NCBI RefSeq assembly: GCF_008000815.1
Contig: NZ_CP042806.1
Span: 3,162,001-3,226,000 of the forward strand
DNA length: 64,000 nucleotides
Direction: 5' to 3'
Source of the DNA: Terriglobus albidus
Lineage (GTDB): Bacteria; Acidobacteriota; Terriglobia; Terriglobales; Acidobacteriaceae
Numbering within the stretch: the stretch's first letter is position 1; each line of letters opens with the position of its first letter. Shown here one piece after another: positions 36,411-45,557 of this stretch. The notes beneath the pieces are model-generated. The model was not told where the DNA came from and did not search any database. It was given only the letters and a program-made list of their open reading frames with translations. A program made the translations under genes and the position numbers.

Positions 36411-36785
36411 TCAAGATGTGCCTTGCTTCAACAGCTGACACAAACGGGAAGCAATGAGGTGCTCCGGCAGAATGTCATCGATGCCGTATTCGAGTGCATC
36501 CCACCAGAGTTCAGCGGTACTGGAAGGTGTCGTGAGCACGATAGGGACAGAGATATCAATACTCTGCATCCGTTCGACCAGGTCTCTCCAATTACCGTCA
36601 GCCATGGCCAGTTCCGTGGCGATTACGGTCTTCTCATCCGCCAGGTTGACGAAATCAATCGCCCCTCGGATGGTGCGTGCCCACTGCAGCGCCAGCCCGC
36701 ACGCTGCGACCTCCTGCGCGACGGTCGCTCCCGGCCTTCTGTTGGATACGAAAATTACTGTTCCTGCTGGTTTCTCGGTTTGCAT
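36411..36785 (-). CDS. Pseudo-receiver protein with Glu at the acceptor position
   Basis: 124 residues resembling a CheY-fold: 'GTVIFVSNRRPGATVAQEVA', 'KTVIATELAMADGNWRDLVE' (where the usual acceptor Asp is replaced by Glu) and 'SVPIVLTTPSSTAELWWDAL'. Glu at this position often mimics the phosphorylated state, so the protein may be permanently active or act as a dimerisation partner. There is no output domain. It lies 67 bp upstream of sthA on the same strand and divergent from the TolB/TPR regulator. Confidence 0.6.
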   Translation of the reverse strand: MQTEKPAGTVIFVSNRRPGATVAQEVAACGLALQWARTIRGAIDFVNLADEKTVIATELAMADGNWRDLVERMQSIDISVPIVLTTPSSTAELWWDALEYGIDDILPEHLIASRLCQLLKQGTS

Positions 36786-36839
36786 CAATTCTCGAATACT
36801 GCCTGACTCGACGCTAAGACCTCAGGTCTTCGATCGGCC

Positions 36840-36865
36840 GTAAGCCGACGTAAGCTTGCCGTAAC
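36840..36865 (+). promoter_or_regulatory. Tandem GTAAG repeats upstream of the TolB/TPR regulator
   Basis: GTAAG at 36840 and 36850 and GTAAC at 36861 are spaced 10 and 11 bp, so they lie on one face of the helix. They are about 45 bp before the regulator start. The stretch GTAAGCCGACGTAAGCT also occurs, with one base inserted, on the opposite strand upstream of the RND operon. This is the layout of a multimeric regulator operator. Confidence 0.6.
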
Positions 36866-36908
36866 GTTGTGAAGCTTTGTGGCGCATAATTGAAAGGGGA
36901 AGAAGCAA

Positions 36909-38705
36909 GTGTCCGCGCCGTCACCATCATTCGGAAAATCTCCCGCTAACTTTGCAGCCGATCCTGTACCCGCGACGGCGGTCCGCGAGCAATTGGCGCG
37001 CGTAGTGAATAGCCCTGTTTTTGTCTCCTCACCGCGGCTATGCAGGTTTTTGACACACATCGTGAATCAGACGATCGATGGAGATGTCGATAGCCTCAAG
37101 GAGTTCTCGATTGCAATGGAGGTGTTCGACCGCACCTCGGAGTACAACCCGAACATCGACGCGATTGTTCGGGTCGAGGCCCGCCGCCTGAGAGCAAAGC
37201 TAAAGGCGTATTACGAAAAAGAGCAGGGCATGGTTGATCCAGTTCTGATTGGATTACGACCGGGCAGTTATGTCCCGGTTTTCCGATGGCTCGATGCCCA
37301 GCCGGCAAAACATCGCGAAAGCATTGACAATGTGCCGGCATCCGGCCGCATATGCGTCGCTGTGTTGCCGTTTGTAAACATGAGTCCGGAGCCAGAGCAG
37401 GACTATTTTTGCGACGGGATCAGTGAAGAGATTACGAACTCGCTTACGCGGATATCCGGCTTGAACGTGATTGCGCGGACGTCGGCCTTTCACTTCAAGG
37501 GTGCCAACATCGATATCCGGGAAGTAGGGCAGCGTCTCGGCGCGAGTCTAGTCATCGAAGGAAGCGTGAGGAAGGCCGGCGAACAACTTCGGATTACTGC
37601 TCAGGCGATTCAGACTGAATCAGGTCATCACATCTGGTCGGAGACGTTCCGTCGCGAGCTCCAGGACGTGTTTGCGATCCAGGAAGAGATCGCGCAATCC
37701 GTTGCGGACTTACTCAGGCTTCACATGCCCGATGTTCAAGGGCCAACGCGAACGTTCCCGCCCGACCTTGACGCGTATACAAGGTATCTGCGCGCTCGAT
37801 TTCTAATTCATCAGCAGTCGCCTGAAACGCTGCAGGCCGCCCTGGAGCAGCTACGACGGCTTACCGAGAGTTATCCGGACTACGCTCTTGCTTATAGCGG
37901 CATGGCTGCGGCGAGCGGTCTTCTGGCCCAGTTCGGGGTGGTCTCGGGTCGTGACGTGTATCCAGACGTGAAGGCAAACGCAGAGCGCGGTTATGCGCTC
38001 GATCCTGAATCTGGTGACACATGCACGGTGCTGGGCGCACTTCGTGCCTGGTTTGAGCATCGTTGGGACGAAGCGGACAAGATGTTCGACCGCGCGCTAA
38101 AGTTACAACCCAGTCATGCTCAGGCTCACATGTTCCGTGCCATGGCTTTGCTGTGCCAGGGGGACATCAAAGGAGCCGAGGCAGGACTCCGCTGCTCGAC
38201 TGAACTGGACCCGCTCTCAGCCAGCGATTGCGCACGGATGGCTTATCTTCACTATGTAAAAGGGGAGTATTCGTCAGCCGTAGAACATCTCCGGCAGTCT
38301 TTCGAACTGGATCGAGATTATCCTGAAGCACGATTCTATGAAGGACTCCTGCAATTCCAGCAGCAGCGTTACGACGCGGTGATCGAGTGTCTTTCTTCGT
38401 CTGCCTCACCATTGGATATCGGTCTGCTTGCCGCAGGGTACGCGCAGGGAGGCAGCTTATCGCGAGCCGAAGAATGTATCGAGAGACTGCATCAACTCGC
38501 GAGTCGGCAATACGTTACTCCCCTGGCAGAAGGTCTCGCTGCAGTCGGGATGGGAGCTTTCGACCTGGCAGTCGAGTGCCTTGAGGAAGCGATCAGCCAC
38601 AAAACAAACTTCGTGAATCTGCTGGCGATCGAGCCGTTTTTTCATCCTCTTCATGCTGACCGCAGGTTTGTCAAGTTATTGAAAACGCTTAACTTGTCGT
38701 CCTGA
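36909..38705 (+). CDS. Regulator-like protein: DNA-binding-type N-terminus, TolB/FlgO-like domain, TPRs
   Basis: 598 residues, GTG start with AAGGGGAAG upstream. The N-terminal about 110 residues ('SPRLCRFLTHIVNQTIDGDV', 'VEARRLRAKLKAYYE') occur widely in Acidobacteriota/Proteobacteria adenylate-cyclase-like regulators. Next is a TolB/FlgO-like fold ('ISEEITNSLTRISGLNVIAR', 'GQRLGASLVIEGSVRKAGEQ', 'ESGHHIWSETFRRELQDVF'), then TPR repeats to the end. It is upstream of and codirectional with the TolC-MFP-RND operon, with which it shares repeats, so it may control the pump. Confidence 0.8.
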   Translation: MSAPSPSFGKSPANFAADPVPATAVREQLARVVNSPVFVSSPRLCRFLTHIVNQTIDGDVDSLKEFSIAMEVFDRTSEYNPNIDAIVRVEARRLRAKLKAYYEKEQGMVDPVLIGLRPGSYVPVFRWLDAQPAKHRESIDNVPASGRICVAVLPFVNMSPEPEQDYFCDGISEEITNSLTRISGLNVIARTSAFHFKGANIDIREVGQRLGASLVIEGSVRKAGEQLRITAQAIQTESGHHIWSETFRRELQDVFAIQEEIAQSVADLLRLHMPDVQGPTRTFPPDLDAYTRYLRARFLIHQQSPETLQAALEQLRRLTESYPDYALAYSGMAAASGLLAQFGVVSGRDVYPDVKANAERGYALDPESGDTCTVLGALRAWFEHRWDEADKMFDRALKLQPSHAQAHMFRAMALLCQGDIKGAEAGLRCSTELDPLSASDCARMAYLHYVKGEYSSAVEHLRQSFELDRDYPEARFYEGLLQFQQQRYDAVIECLSSSASPLDIGLLAAGYAQGGSLSRAEECIERLHQLASRQYVTPLAEGLAAVGMGAFDLAVECLEEAISHKTNFVNLLAIEPFFHPLHADRRFVKLLKTLNLSS

Positions 38706-38729
38706 CGTGCTGCCAGCCTCGCCGTTAGC

Positions 38730-38766
38730 TTACGTCGGGCTTACATAGGCCTTACGAGGCATTACT
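38730..38766 (-). promoter_or_regulatory. Four phased TTAC/GTAA repeats upstream of the RND operon
   Basis: TTAC occurs at 38730, 38741, 38752 and 38762 (spacing 11, 11, 10). Read on the minus strand these are GTAAG-type units like those at 36840-36865, and the block GTAAGCCCGACGTAAGCT is nearly identical. They end about 35 bp before the TolC start, a place for a class II activator or repressor. Confidence 0.65.
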
Positions 38767-38801
38767 CCTTCCCGCTTCCGCGTTCGAGGCACCATTGCCT
38801 C

Positions 38802-40196
38802 ATGAAACGACGCACTCGAACAACCTGCTTGGCATTCACTTTCGGGACGCTGGCACTGCTGGCGCGAGGTCAGAATCCCGTATCTCTGTCCTCCCCGCCC
38901 ACGGTTGAACGGGCCGCGGGACAAACGTCAAACCTCCCTGAACTGACTCTCGAACAGGCGGTTGAACAAGCTGTTGCGAACAACAGCAGCCTGAAGATCG
39001 CCGGTCTCGATACCGTCCGCGCTGCCGACGATCTGGCTGCGAATCAGACAAGGCGTTTTGCGAATACGCAGGTCACGGCGCTCGGCGCTCAACTGGTTAC
39101 GAAGCCGTCGGTTACCTATCCGGCAGGCTCACTTGGGGTATACAGCGCGACCGGGCCGATTCCGGCAACGAATCAGACGGTCAAGATTCCGCGCAAACCC
39201 GTAGGAACAGTGAACGTCCTCGTTGCCCAGCCGCTTTCGACACAGTATCAGTTGCATTTGCAGTTGAAAGCCCTTGAGCTGGGTCTGGAAGGTACACGTC
39301 AGGACCAGGCGAAGACACGTCTGGAGGTTGTCGACCAGGTTCGACGTGCTTACTACGCGGTTGTCGAGGCACAGAGCGCGTTGGATAGCCTTCAGGCGTC
39401 CCTCCCTTATTACCGGGAATCGCATCGTCTGGCATCCGTGAACCGCGGCAAAGAGACGATTCTCGAATCGGATTTGCTGAACGCCGATGCGCAGCTTTTG
39501 AAGATACAGAATGCCATCAGCGATGCGAGCGACAGAGTCGCGTCGGCGAGCGAGAGATTGAATGATCTGGTGGGCCGGGACGTTCATACGCAGTTCCGGG
39601 TTGCGGCGATCAACGATGCAGATACAGATCTCGCCACATCCGAAGCCATGGAAGCCCGCGCTCTTCAAAACCGGCCGGATGTGAAGAAGGCGATGCTTCA
39701 GGTGCGGCAAGCCAACTACGACGCACGGGCGAAGAAGGCGGAATATATCCCCGACGTCAGCCTGGCATTCAGTTACTACACAACTGCGAATTTCGAAAAT
39801 GTTTTTCCAAGCAACGTAGGGACCGTGGGAATGTCGCTCCGGTGGGAACCATGGGACTGGGGACGCAGGCACCAGGAATACCAGGAAAAACGAGCGAAGG
39901 AAGAACAGGCCAAGGTTGGAGTTGGCGCTACGGAACGCGCCGCTCTTCTGGAGGTGCGAAATGCGTGCAGGCAATTGGAGAATACCCGCCGGCAACTGAC
40001 CCTCAGCAATGCAAACGGTGCGGCCAGACAGAAGGTTAAAGAGGTGCAGGAGAAGGTGAAAAGCGAAGCGGTATTAAGCAGGGATTTGTACCAAGCACAG
40101 TCGGACCTGGCGTCCGCGGATAGCCAGCAACAACAGGCCCTCACTGCCTTCTGGAAGGCCAGAGCCGATTTGAAAAAGGCGATTGGAGAAGAATGA
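38802..40196 (+). CDS. TolC-family outer-membrane efflux protein
   Basis: 464 residues. After a signal peptide ('TTCLAFTFGTLALLARG') there are the two long coiled-coil stretches of OEP repeats: 'LTLEQAVEQAVANNSSLKIA', 'VDQVRRAYYAVVEAQSALDS', 'RVASASERLNDLVGRDVHTQ', 'ALQNRPDVKKAMLQVRQANY'. It forms the outer-membrane channel of the tripartite pump with the two genes that follow. It overlaps the next gene by 4 bp. A 'WEPWDWGRRHQEYQEKRAKE' block in the last third is typical of the family. Confidence 0.9.
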   Translation: MKRRTRTTCLAFTFGTLALLARGQNPVSLSSPPTVERAAGQTSNLPELTLEQAVEQAVANNSSLKIAGLDTVRAADDLAANQTRRFANTQVTALGAQLVTKPSVTYPAGSLGVYSATGPIPATNQTVKIPRKPVGTVNVLVAQPLSTQYQLHLQLKALELGLEGTRQDQAKTRLEVVDQVRRAYYAVVEAQSALDSLQASLPYYRESHRLASVNRGKETILESDLLNADAQLLKIQNAISDASDRVASASERLNDLVGRDVHTQFRVAAINDADTDLATSEAMEARALQNRPDVKKAMLQVRQANYDARAKKAEYIPDVSLAFSYYTTANFENVFPSNVGTVGMSLRWEPWDWGRRHQEYQEKRAKEEQAKVGVGATERAALLEVRNACRQLENTRRQLTLSNANGAARQKVKEVQEKVKSEAVLSRDLYQAQSDLASADSQQQQALTAFWKARADLKKAIGEE

Positions 40197-41410
40197 TGCG
40201 TATCTCAATTGGAATTCTAAGTTTTGTCGTGTTTTCAGTTCTCGCCGGCTGCGCAAAGACGCAAAAGGCAGGTCCGGAGCCGGTACCCGTTGTGATGGAG
40301 ATGGTGGCCACGCAGCAGGTCCAGCCCAGTTGGACTTACTCCGGCGAGATTCGCCCGGACACCGAGGTTCAACTGGCCTTCAAGCAACCAGGTTATATCG
40401 CTGCTCTGTATCGAGTGAAGGGCGTCGATGACCGGATGCGCGACCTGCAGGTAGGCGACGAAATACCTGTCGGCGCCACACTTGCCCGACTGCGAAGTTC
40501 CGATTATGAAGCCTCATTCAACTCAGCGGTCGGCCAGCAGCGCTCAGCGCAGGGTACGCTTGAAGCTTCGCAGGCGGAACTTAACCGCGCGAAGGCCGAT
40601 CAGGTAAAGGCAGATTTTGATTTTGAGCGTGCACAAGCGCTCTATGCCGCCAAAGCGATGACCCGCCCGGATTACGACGCGGCGGTGGATCAGCACACCT
40701 CGGCGACCGCCAACCTGGAAGCGGCCGTGCGCCAGATCGAAGCTCGCAGCGGCCAAGTGACCGCTGCAGCGGCGCAGGCTGTCTCCGCGCGGATCAATCT
40801 TAGCGACACGAGTCTGAACGCTCCTATGCCTGGAGTCATCGTCGAAAAGAGTGTGGAAGCGGGCAGCCTGGTTGCTGCAGGGACGCGGGCGTTCACGCTC
40901 GACGATACGCGCGTCGTCAAAGTGAACTTCGGGATTCCCGACAGCATGCTGGCGCACCTCAAGCTAGGAACACAGGTGCCTGTGCAAGTTGATGCCTTGC
41001 AGGCGCGGACCTTCACAGGGCAGATTACAGGAATCTCCGCCTCGGCAAATCGTGAATCCCGGGTCTTCAACATCGAGGTCAGTCTTCCCAATCGAGATCG
41101 TTCACTCAAAGTGGGCATGATCGCGCGCATCCGCATAGCGCAAGCGAATCCTCAAGCTGTGCCAGTAGTACCACTAACCGCGTTGATGACTGCGGAGTCT
41201 GGTTCGAATAACTATTCGGTCTTCACCGTATCGGAGCGCGGTGGAAAACAGTTTGCCCAGTTGAAGAGTGTGAGGGTTGGTGAAACCTTCGGCAAGTCCG
41301 TCGTCATCGACGAGGGCCTTACTCCTGGCGAACGAATCATCGTCAACCGGACTAATCAGCTAAGCGACGGAAGCCTGATCCGGATCGCCAACCAGGAGAC
41401 GCAGCAATGA
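40193..41410 (+). CDS. RND membrane-fusion lipoprotein
   Basis: 405 residues. The signal ends in LAGC, a good lipobox, so it is anchored as a lipoprotein. It has the barrel-sandwich ('GYIAALYRVKGVDDRMRDLQ', 'GVIVEKSVEAGSLVAAGTRA'), a helical hairpin of some 100 residues, and a C-terminal membrane-proximal domain ('QITGISASANRESRVFNIEV'). The adaptor joins the RND transporter to TolC. ATGATG at 40193 overlaps the upstream stop, and its stop overlaps the RND start: strict translational coupling. Confidence 0.9.
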   Translation: MMRISIGILSFVVFSVLAGCAKTQKAGPEPVPVVMEMVATQQVQPSWTYSGEIRPDTEVQLAFKQPGYIAALYRVKGVDDRMRDLQVGDEIPVGATLARLRSSDYEASFNSAVGQQRSAQGTLEASQAELNRAKADQVKADFDFERAQALYAAKAMTRPDYDAAVDQHTSATANLEAAVRQIEARSGQVTAAAAQAVSARINLSDTSLNAPMPGVIVEKSVEAGSLVAAGTRAFTLDDTRVVKVNFGIPDSMLAHLKLGTQVPVQVDALQARTFTGQITGISASANRESRVFNIEVSLPNRDRSLKVGMIARIRIAQANPQAVPVVPLTALMTAESGSNNYSVFTVSERGGKQFAQLKSVRVGETFGKSVVIDEGLTPGERIIVNRTNQLSDGSLIRIANQETQQ

Positions 41411-44400
41411 CACACACACAGAACGAACGGTCCACGGACACGAAACAGAATCTCGCCCGCTTCTTCCTTGAGCAGAAGCATGTAGCCTGGGTCTCTCTCG
41501 CGGTTGCGCTCCTATGGGGAATCTATGGGTTATTGAAAATGCCGCAACGGAAAGATCCGGATATTCCTGTACGCCAGGCGATGATTATCGTGCCATGGCA
41601 GGGAACATCTTCCGAACAGGTCGAACAACTTGTGACCAGGAAGATCGAGCAGGCTATTGCTCTGAATCAATGGGTAACGGAGATCAAGAGCGCCTCCAGA
41701 ACCGGCTCGGCGATGGTCCAATTCGAACTGGCGGAAAAGGGGAAGTACGACAGGAACAAAGAACTGGACGACGTCAAGACCAGGCTGGACGCTATCCACG
41801 ATCTGCCGCAGGGTACCGGACCGATTCTGTACATCAAGGACTTCGGAGATACATCCGCATTGATGCTTACAGTAGCGAGTCCACCGGCCGACCCAGCCCA
41901 GGTCGCTTGGATAAGCAAGCTGGTTGAGACCCAGATCCGGCAGATCCGGACTGGTTTGGATGCCGGTACTCAGTCGCGGCGTTCTATCGTCGTGGTTTTT
42001 CCGAAGTCGATCGACAGCAACGAAGTCGAGCGCAAGTTGTCGTGGGTGACCCGAGATATGGCAACCCAACATCTTTGCTCCGATGTGCACGAATTTTCGG
42101 GGGCGGGTTTCATCGGTGTCGACCTATCAACGAATCTCAGTAGTCCTGACCTTCAGTCGGCCTTGAGGAAGTTCGCGCATCAGGACCTGCAAACCGATGA
42201 GCTTCACCCGGATGCCTGGAAGCCCGCAATCATCGACGAACCAGCAAATACCGACGTGGCGCTTCAGGCCGTGGCTGGTGACAAGTACACATATCGCGAC
42301 CTGGACGACTTTACCGATACCCTTCAGCGAAGTCTCAAAACGTTACCGATCGTGGCGAAGGCGGAACGCTCAGGATTGCTGGACGAGAACGTATTTCTCA
42401 ATTTCTCGCAGGAGCGCCTGGCGCAATACAAGCTAAAGCCGGCAGATCTTCCCAACATCCTTGCCGCCCGGAATCTATCGGAGAGTGGCCAAACGATTAA
42501 TGCAAGCGGACGCACGGTCAGCGTCAACACCACAGGCGAGTTCAAGAGCATCGACGATCTGCGGAATGTCGTAATCGGCGCATCACCGAACGGAACGCCC
42601 CTTTACCTGCGGGATCTTGTGGACATCGATAGGGGGTACGAGAATCCGCCTTCGTTCTCGAACCGGTACACGCGCCGCGACGAAAACGGCAGATGGATCA
42701 CGACACGTGCGATTACGCTCTCAGTCCAGATGAAGAAGGGAGAACAGATCGGTTCTTTTGGAAAACAGGTGGACGCCAATCTTGCGAACGTCAGAAAGAC
42801 ATTGCCGGCCGACCTGGTACTGGCGAGGACATCGGACCAGCCACTGCAGGTACATGACAGCATTGAGCTGTTCAGCCACAGCTTGATCGAGGCGCTGGTT
42901 CTGGTGGTCGTTGTGGCTTTGATTGGCTTCTGGAGCTGGCGGACAGCCATTCTGATTGCGGCATCCATGCCGATTACGCTCGCGATCACGTTTGGAGTTA
43001 TCAACACGCTCGGAATCGATCTGCAACAGGTTTCGATTGCTTCGCTGATCATCGCGCTGGGATTGTTGGTCGATGTTCCGGTAGTGTCCGGCGACGCAAT
43101 TGTGCGCGAACTGGGCGCCGGCCAGTCACGATCCGTCGCTGCGTGGCTGGGACCGACAAAGCTGTTCAAAACGATGGCGTATGCCACTATCACGAATATC
43201 GTTTCGTATCTCCCATTTCTGCTGCTGCCTGGAGATACAGGGAAGTTCCTCTACAGTCTGCCTATCGTTATTAGCTGTTCGCTGCTGGCGGCCCTGCTCG
43301 TTTCGATGACCTTTGTGCCGCTCATCAGCTCGTTTCTCTTGCAAAGCCAGATCGAAACTCCAATTGAGGAAAGGCGGCAGCGTGGGTTCACTGGCTGGTA
43401 TTTCCGAACTGCAAAGAAGGCCATTGAACACAGGAAGCTGTGCCTGGCAGGATCGCTCATTCTGCTGATAGCGGGCGGCGTTGTCTTCTCCAGTCTTAAA
43501 CCGCAGTTCTTTCCAAAGGACCTTCAATACTTTTCTTATATCGACGTGTGGCTGCCTGAGGACACTCCCGCAAGCGCGACCAGCGCCGCCGCTCAACAGG
43601 TGGAATCCATCACCCGCCGAGTAGCGGAAGAGTATGGCAAAAGTCATTCGGAGCACGGACACCCAAAGGATGTCTTGCAATCCATGACCACGTTCGTGGG
43701 CGGCGGCGGTCCGCGCTTCTGGAGCAGCGCCACGCCCGAGGACAGGCAAACCAACTATGCTCAGGTGATTCTGCGAACGAAAGACAATCATGATACGACC
43801 CCTCTGCTTGCCCTTTTGCAGCCGGAACTGGACAGGCAAATTCCTGGGGCAATCATTGATACGCGGACTCTCGAAACCGGCAAGCCGGTCGGAATTCCGA
43901 TTCAGGTCAGAATTTCCGGCGAGGATTTGCCGCGTCTTAGAGCGGAAGCCGAGCGGCTGAAGCAGATCTTTCGCGAAATTCCCGTTGCCGTCAGAGTTCG
44001 AGACGACTGGGGCGAACCGAGCGCGAGAGAAATGGTGCACGTCGATGCGGACCGGGCAAACCTGGCGCACGTCACAAACGCAGATGTCTCCGACTCTGTC
44101 AGTGCGGCTCTTCATGGCATTACGGCTGGAGTTTTGAGAGATGGCAACAAGCAGGTGCCGATTGTTGGACGCATGCAGATGGAGGAGCGGTCTCAACTCT
44201 CCGATTTGCGCAGTCTATACGTCTTCTCGCGACAAGGCACACCGCCCGTGCCTCTCGAGCAGGTGGCAACGACCGCTCTGAGCCCGGTAACGCCCAAAAT
44301 TCGACGCTTCGATCAGTACCGCACCATTACTGTGCAGTGCTGGCCTACGCAGGGACATTTGCCGTCGGAGGTAATTGCGGCGGCGATGCCAAAGCTGGAG

Positions 44401-45045
44401 GCATTCCAGAAGCAGCTTCCCGACGGGTTTATCTTCCGCTTCGCTGGTGAGCAGAAAGAGCAGGTCAGCGGCTTTGGTGACCTCACTACGGTGCTGCTGA
44501 TTTGTGTCTGCGCCATTTACCTGGCACTGCTCGCTCAGTTCAAGCACGCGTTCAAGCCACTCATCGTCTTTGCCGCCATTCCATACGGCGTTGTCGGTGC
44601 GATTTTTTCACTTGCCATTATGGGCCAGCCATTCGGATTCATGGCGTTCCTTGGGATCATTAGCCTTATTGGGGTGATTGTGAGCCACATCATTGTGTTG
44701 TTTGAATTTATCGAGGAGCGACGAGAAGAGGGCGAGGAGCTTGAGTTGGCGCTGATCGATGCCGGCATCCTTCGTCTGCGGCCGGTGATGATCACGGTTG
44801 CGGCCACAGTGATTGCGCTGTTTCCGTTGGCTGCCCACGGCGGCCCTCTTTGGGAGCCTCTCTGCTATGCGCAGATTGGGGGACTGACGATCGCTACCTT
44901 CGTGACGCTACTGCTCGTTCCTGTTCTCTATTCTTTCGTCGTACTGGATCTGAAACTGATCCGTTGGGAACGAGAAGAGCAGCCTGTTTCCGCCGATCAG
45001 GAAAAACACTCAACGATGCCTCTAACATCCGGGATACCGGGATGA
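41407..45045 (+). CDS. RND-family efflux transporter
   Basis: 1212 residues, longer than the usual 1030-1060. A first helix ('VAWVSLAVALLWGIYGLLKM') precedes porter and docking domains, and twelve membrane helices are evident, for example 'SLIIALGLLVDVPVVSGDAI' (a conserved TM4 region) and 'PIVISCSLLAALLVSMTFVP'. 'GYENPPSFSNRYTRRDENGR' suggests the periplasmic part resembles the AcrB/MMPL-type. TM4 shows 'LLVDVPVVSGDAI', where metal- or drug-specific pumps differ; the substrate is not predictable. It is the third gene of the operon. Confidence 0.9.
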   Translation: MTHTQNERSTDTKQNLARFFLEQKHVAWVSLAVALLWGIYGLLKMPQRKDPDIPVRQAMIIVPWQGTSSEQVEQLVTRKIEQAIALNQWVTEIKSASRTGSAMVQFELAEKGKYDRNKELDDVKTRLDAIHDLPQGTGPILYIKDFGDTSALMLTVASPPADPAQVAWISKLVETQIRQIRTGLDAGTQSRRSIVVVFPKSIDSNEVERKLSWVTRDMATQHLCSDVHEFSGAGFIGVDLSTNLSSPDLQSALRKFAHQDLQTDELHPDAWKPAIIDEPANTDVALQAVAGDKYTYRDLDDFTDTLQRSLKTLPIVAKAERSGLLDENVFLNFSQERLAQYKLKPADLPNILAARNLSESGQTINASGRTVSVNTTGEFKSIDDLRNVVIGASPNGTPLYLRDLVDIDRGYENPPSFSNRYTRRDENGRWITTRAITLSVQMKKGEQIGSFGKQVDANLANVRKTLPADLVLARTSDQPLQVHDSIELFSHSLIEALVLVVVVALIGFWSWRTAILIAASMPITLAITFGVINTLGIDLQQVSIASLIIALGLLVDVPVVSGDAIVRELGAGQSRSVAAWLGPTKLFKTMAYATITNIVSYLPFLLLPGDTGKFLYSLPIVISCSLLAALLVSMTFVPLISSFLLQSQIETPIEERRQRGFTGWYFRTAKKAIEHRKLCLAGSLILLIAGGVVFSSLKPQFFPKDLQYFSYIDVWLPEDTPASATSAAAQQVESITRRVAEEYGKSHSEHGHPKDVLQSMTTFVGGGGPRFWSSATPEDRQTNYAQVILRTKDNHDTTPLLALLQPELDRQIPGAIIDTRTLETGKPVGIPIQVRISGEDLPRLRAEAERLKQIFREIPVAVRVRDDWGEPSAREMVHVDADRANLAHVTNADVSDSVSAALHGITAGVLRDGNKQVPIVGRMQMEERSQLSDLRSLYVFSRQGTPPVPLEQVATTALSPVTPKIRRFDQYRTITVQCWPTQGHLPSEVIAAAMPKLEAFQKQLPDGFIFRFAGEQKEQVSGFGDLTTVLLICVCAIYLALLAQFKHAFKPLIVFAAIPYGVVGAIFSLAIMGQPFGFMAFLGIISLIGVIVSHIIVLFEFIEERREEGEELELALIDAGILRLRPVMITVAATVIALFPLAAHGGPLWEPLCYAQIGGLTIATFVTLLLVPVLYSFVVLDLKLIRWEREEQPVSADQEKHSTMPLTSGIPG

Positions 45046-45557
45046 TCACTATGAACATTGGGCACGTCATCCAATACGCGACGTTGTTCTCACTTCTGAT
45101 GGGCGGTCTCGGTGTGGCCGTCGCAGTGTTCAATCACCGTGTGCAAGTGAAGACGCAGATCTTTCTGGCGATGTCAGCCCAGTATGACGGACTGTTGAAG
45201 AACTCTTCGCCGTCATTCTGGCTGAACGTGCCAGACGGTACTGAGCTCCCTGAGCGGACGGAAGAGTTGACCATCTCGATGTTACGATTCTGCACGCTCG
45301 TTTCATTGACCTACCTTCTATTTTGCGAACGCCGTGTCCCGAAACGAATGTGGGAGCTGATGCTCCGTTCTGCTGAGCGGAGGTTCCGCAGTCCCTTGTT
45401 TGTACGAGAGTGGGAGCATTTGAGGATTGAATTCGAATCGTTCCCGGAATTCATATCTCTTGTTGCCTCAGTGCATCGTATGACGCCCGGTATTGAAACC
45501 CTTGGCTCCGAGCCCGTGCTACACGCACAGAAAGAAGGACGCCGTTTGCCATGCTGA
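45042..45557 (+). CDS. Hypothetical membrane protein, operon member
   Basis: 171 residues starting at ATG 45042, which overlaps the RND stop by 4 bp. One N-terminal hydrophobic helix ('IGHVIQYATLFSLLMGGLGV') is followed by a mixed, Arg-rich cytoplasmic region with a second possible helix near residue 85 ('FCTLVSLTYLLFCERR'). No family is recognised. Its coupling to the pump genes suggests an accessory part, and its 3' end overlaps the start of the next gene by 7 bp. Confidence 0.65.
   Translation: MITMNIGHVIQYATLFSLLMGGLGVAVAVFNHRVQVKTQIFLAMSAQYDGLLKNSSPSFWLNVPDGTELPERTEELTISMLRFCTLVSLTYLLFCERRVPKRMWELMLRSAERRFRSPLFVREWEHLRIEFESFPEFISLVASVHRMTPGIETLGSEPVLHAQKEGRRLPC

Noticed and set aside
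36840-38766. Regular TTAC/GTAAG repeats as a CRISPR array
   Set aside because: Units are only 5 bases with 5-6 base gaps and no cas genes; they fit regulator sites, not repeat-spacer units.
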